NCBI GenBank assembly: GCA_024743215.1
Contig: JANSWZ010000001.1
Span: 620,001-684,000 of the forward strand
Source: Alphaproteobacteria bacterium
GTDB lineage: Bacteria > Pseudomonadota > Alphaproteobacteria > Rhizobiales > GCA-2746425
Length of the DNA stretch: 64,000 bases
Direction: 5' to 3'
Under the pieces are notes generated by a model. That model saw only the letters and a program-made list of their open reading frames with translations. It searched no databases and was not told the DNA's origin. Every line of letters begins with the position of its first letter. Position 1 is the first letter of the stretch. Of the stretch, positions 63,295-64,000 are shown in pieces. The translations under genes and the position numbers were made by a program.

Positions 63295-63562
63295 CTTTGG
63301 AATTCGCTTCACATGGTGTCGCCAAGGCTGAGAACGAACTGTGCCAGAAATATATGCCACTGTTGATGACAGCATAATTGCCGTTTGGGGTGGCGCAGTT
63401 TGGCCGCGCGTCACTTGCAGAAAACACCAAAATGACTTTGCCGAACTGGATACCGGTTTCTCCGTTGGAGATAGGCTCGCCCCAGATCTGTCCACCTCAA
63501 CAACCCATGGCAATGACATGACCAATGTTCAGGGTGCAGTGGCACCGGGTGTTTTGTTCTAA
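63295..63562 (+). pseudogene. Remnant of an autotransporter C-terminus
   Basis: Degenerate sequence whose last part (SVGDRLAPDLSTSTTHGNDM then TNVQGAVAPGVLF) matches the final barrel strands of the autotransporters at 54693 and 58549. Earlier pieces (ATVDDSIIAV, GGAVWPR) correspond to barrel segments with deletions and lost frame. No start, signal or passenger remains. It is evidently a third, decayed autotransporter copy, placed just before the MBL gene as copy 1 is. Confidence 0.75.
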
Positions 63563-63777
63563 GGTCGAGCATAGGTTCGTTCAACACCTCGATTATGCTG
63601 TTCAACAGGCGTGTTCTGATGGATTCAGTGATATTGGCATTGGTCGCCCGGGTGTCAGGGCATTTGGCGTCTGTTTGCCCGGGGCTACTATCTGACTAAA
63701 GAATGCGAAGTGTGTAGTCTGATTGGTCCATAATGGCAGTCACGATAGTGTCACTTGCCGTTTTGTCTGGTTCCGTT

Positions 63778-63818
63778 AATCTCGATTTTATTACGAAAAG
63801 CCGAAATAAATCGGTATT
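63778..63818 (+). promoter_or_regulatory. Inverted repeat upstream of MBL gene, copy 2
   Basis: AATCTCGATTT (63778-63788) and AAATCGGTATT (63808-63818), the counterpart of the element at 57195-57235, again ending 12 bases before the start codon. GGGAGGA follows and serves as ribosome site. Confidence 0.45.
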
Positions 63819-63830
63819 AGGGAGGATCAG

Positions 63831-64000
63831 ATGAAGCATTTTGCACTTCTATCAACACTTTTTGCAGGCTGTGCGCTGTTCGGCATGACAGGAACGCAGG
63901 CGCAGGCAGCGGGCTGTATGAAGGTAACCTTGACTGGAACACAAGGTGGCCCTCCCGTTTTCAATGGACAGGCGGGCGCCGGAACCCTGGTTCAATTCGG
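63831..64000 (+). CDS. Secreted MBL-fold protein, 5' part, runs off the window
   Basis: The first 56 codons of a gene whose N-terminus parallels the chimera at 57248: signal peptide with GMTGTQAQA near residue 26, then AGCMKVTLTGTQGGPPVFNG and GTLVQFG. In the chimera the same segment leads to HMHSDH, so this is expected to be the intact exported metallo-beta-lactamase-fold hydrolase. The window ends before the metal motif. ATG at 63831 after GGGAGGATCAG. Confidence 0.8.
   Translation, partial: MKHFALLSTLFAGCALFGMTGTQAQAAGCMKVTLTGTQGGPPVFNGQAGAGTLVQF

Noticed and set aside
52919-64000. Insertion sequence or integron as the cause of the duplicated region
   Set aside because: No transposase, integrase, terminal inverted repeats or attachment sites were seen; simple recombination at short homology explains the junction.

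Overview
The window looks like chromosomal DNA of an alphaproteobacterium, most probably a marine member of the Hyphomicrobiales (Rhizobiales). The evidence is the aerobic Pseudomonas denitrificans-type cobalamin genes (cobN, cobW, cobO, cobP), the linked block recJ, glpX, hom, aminotransferase, phaC, rnd, a two-domain cold-shock protein beside a DUF192 protein, an NDUFS4-like complex I subunit, and RpoE/ChrR-type photooxidative stress genes. No transposase, phage or CRISPR array was seen. Genus is not determinable from the sequence alone.

Layout. (1) 1-9.9 kb: cobalamin synthesis. cobC and cobD face the cobQ-cobO-cobN-cobW-cobP strand, whose 5' end carries a well-formed cobalamin riboswitch and a candidate promoter. 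(2) 10.3-22 kb: after a tRNA-Asn, a galactoside utilisation cluster. It holds a GH42 beta-galactosidase, an ABC ATPase and an IclR regulator on one strand. Divergent from them are a binding protein, two permeases, a GH36 alpha-galactosidase, 2-keto-3-deoxygalactonate kinase and the matching aldolase, which form the lower De Ley-Doudoroff route. (3) 22-30 kb: a photooxidative-stress module: photolyase, FAD oxidoreductase, DUF1365, CFA-synthase-like methyltransferase, MFS carrier, and on the other strand an SDR and a ChrR-like protein. Both transcription units are preceded by TGATCC-N18-TA, which resembles RpoE (ECF11) promoters. (4) 30-33 kb: cysteine synthase, alanyl-tRNA editing protein and mercaptopyruvate sulfurtransferase. 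(5) 33-39.4 kb: a LacI-controlled carbohydrate ABC operon with an RraA-like protein and a cytoplasmic ceramidase-fold protein. (6) 39.6-45.3 kb: three tRNAs and small housekeeping and unknown genes. (7) 45.4-54.5 kb: recJ, glpX, hom and an aminotransferase on one strand, then phaC and rnd on the other, then marR. (8) 54.6-64 kb: a surface-protein region with two related classical autotransporters, a degenerate third copy, an inverse-autotransporter-like protein with a beta-helix passenger, and metallo-beta-lactamase (MBL) genes.

The most striking feature lies in region 8. The gene at 57248-58267 is an in-frame chimera. Its N-terminus is a secreted MBL-fold protein, repeated at 63831 where the gene runs off the window, and its remainder is the C-terminal part of the RNase D encoded at 52919. 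This is the junction expected from a tandem duplication running from inside rnd, through marR and an autotransporter, into the MBL gene. The second copy has lost marR, has diverged, and has been joined by the inverse-autotransporter-like gene and an autotransporter remnant.

Also notable: the ChrR-like protein has lost three of the four zinc ligands of the anti-sigma domain, and no sigma factor gene is beside it. A 44-codon cysteine-containing reading frame with alternative hairpins overlaps the start of the cysteine synthase gene.
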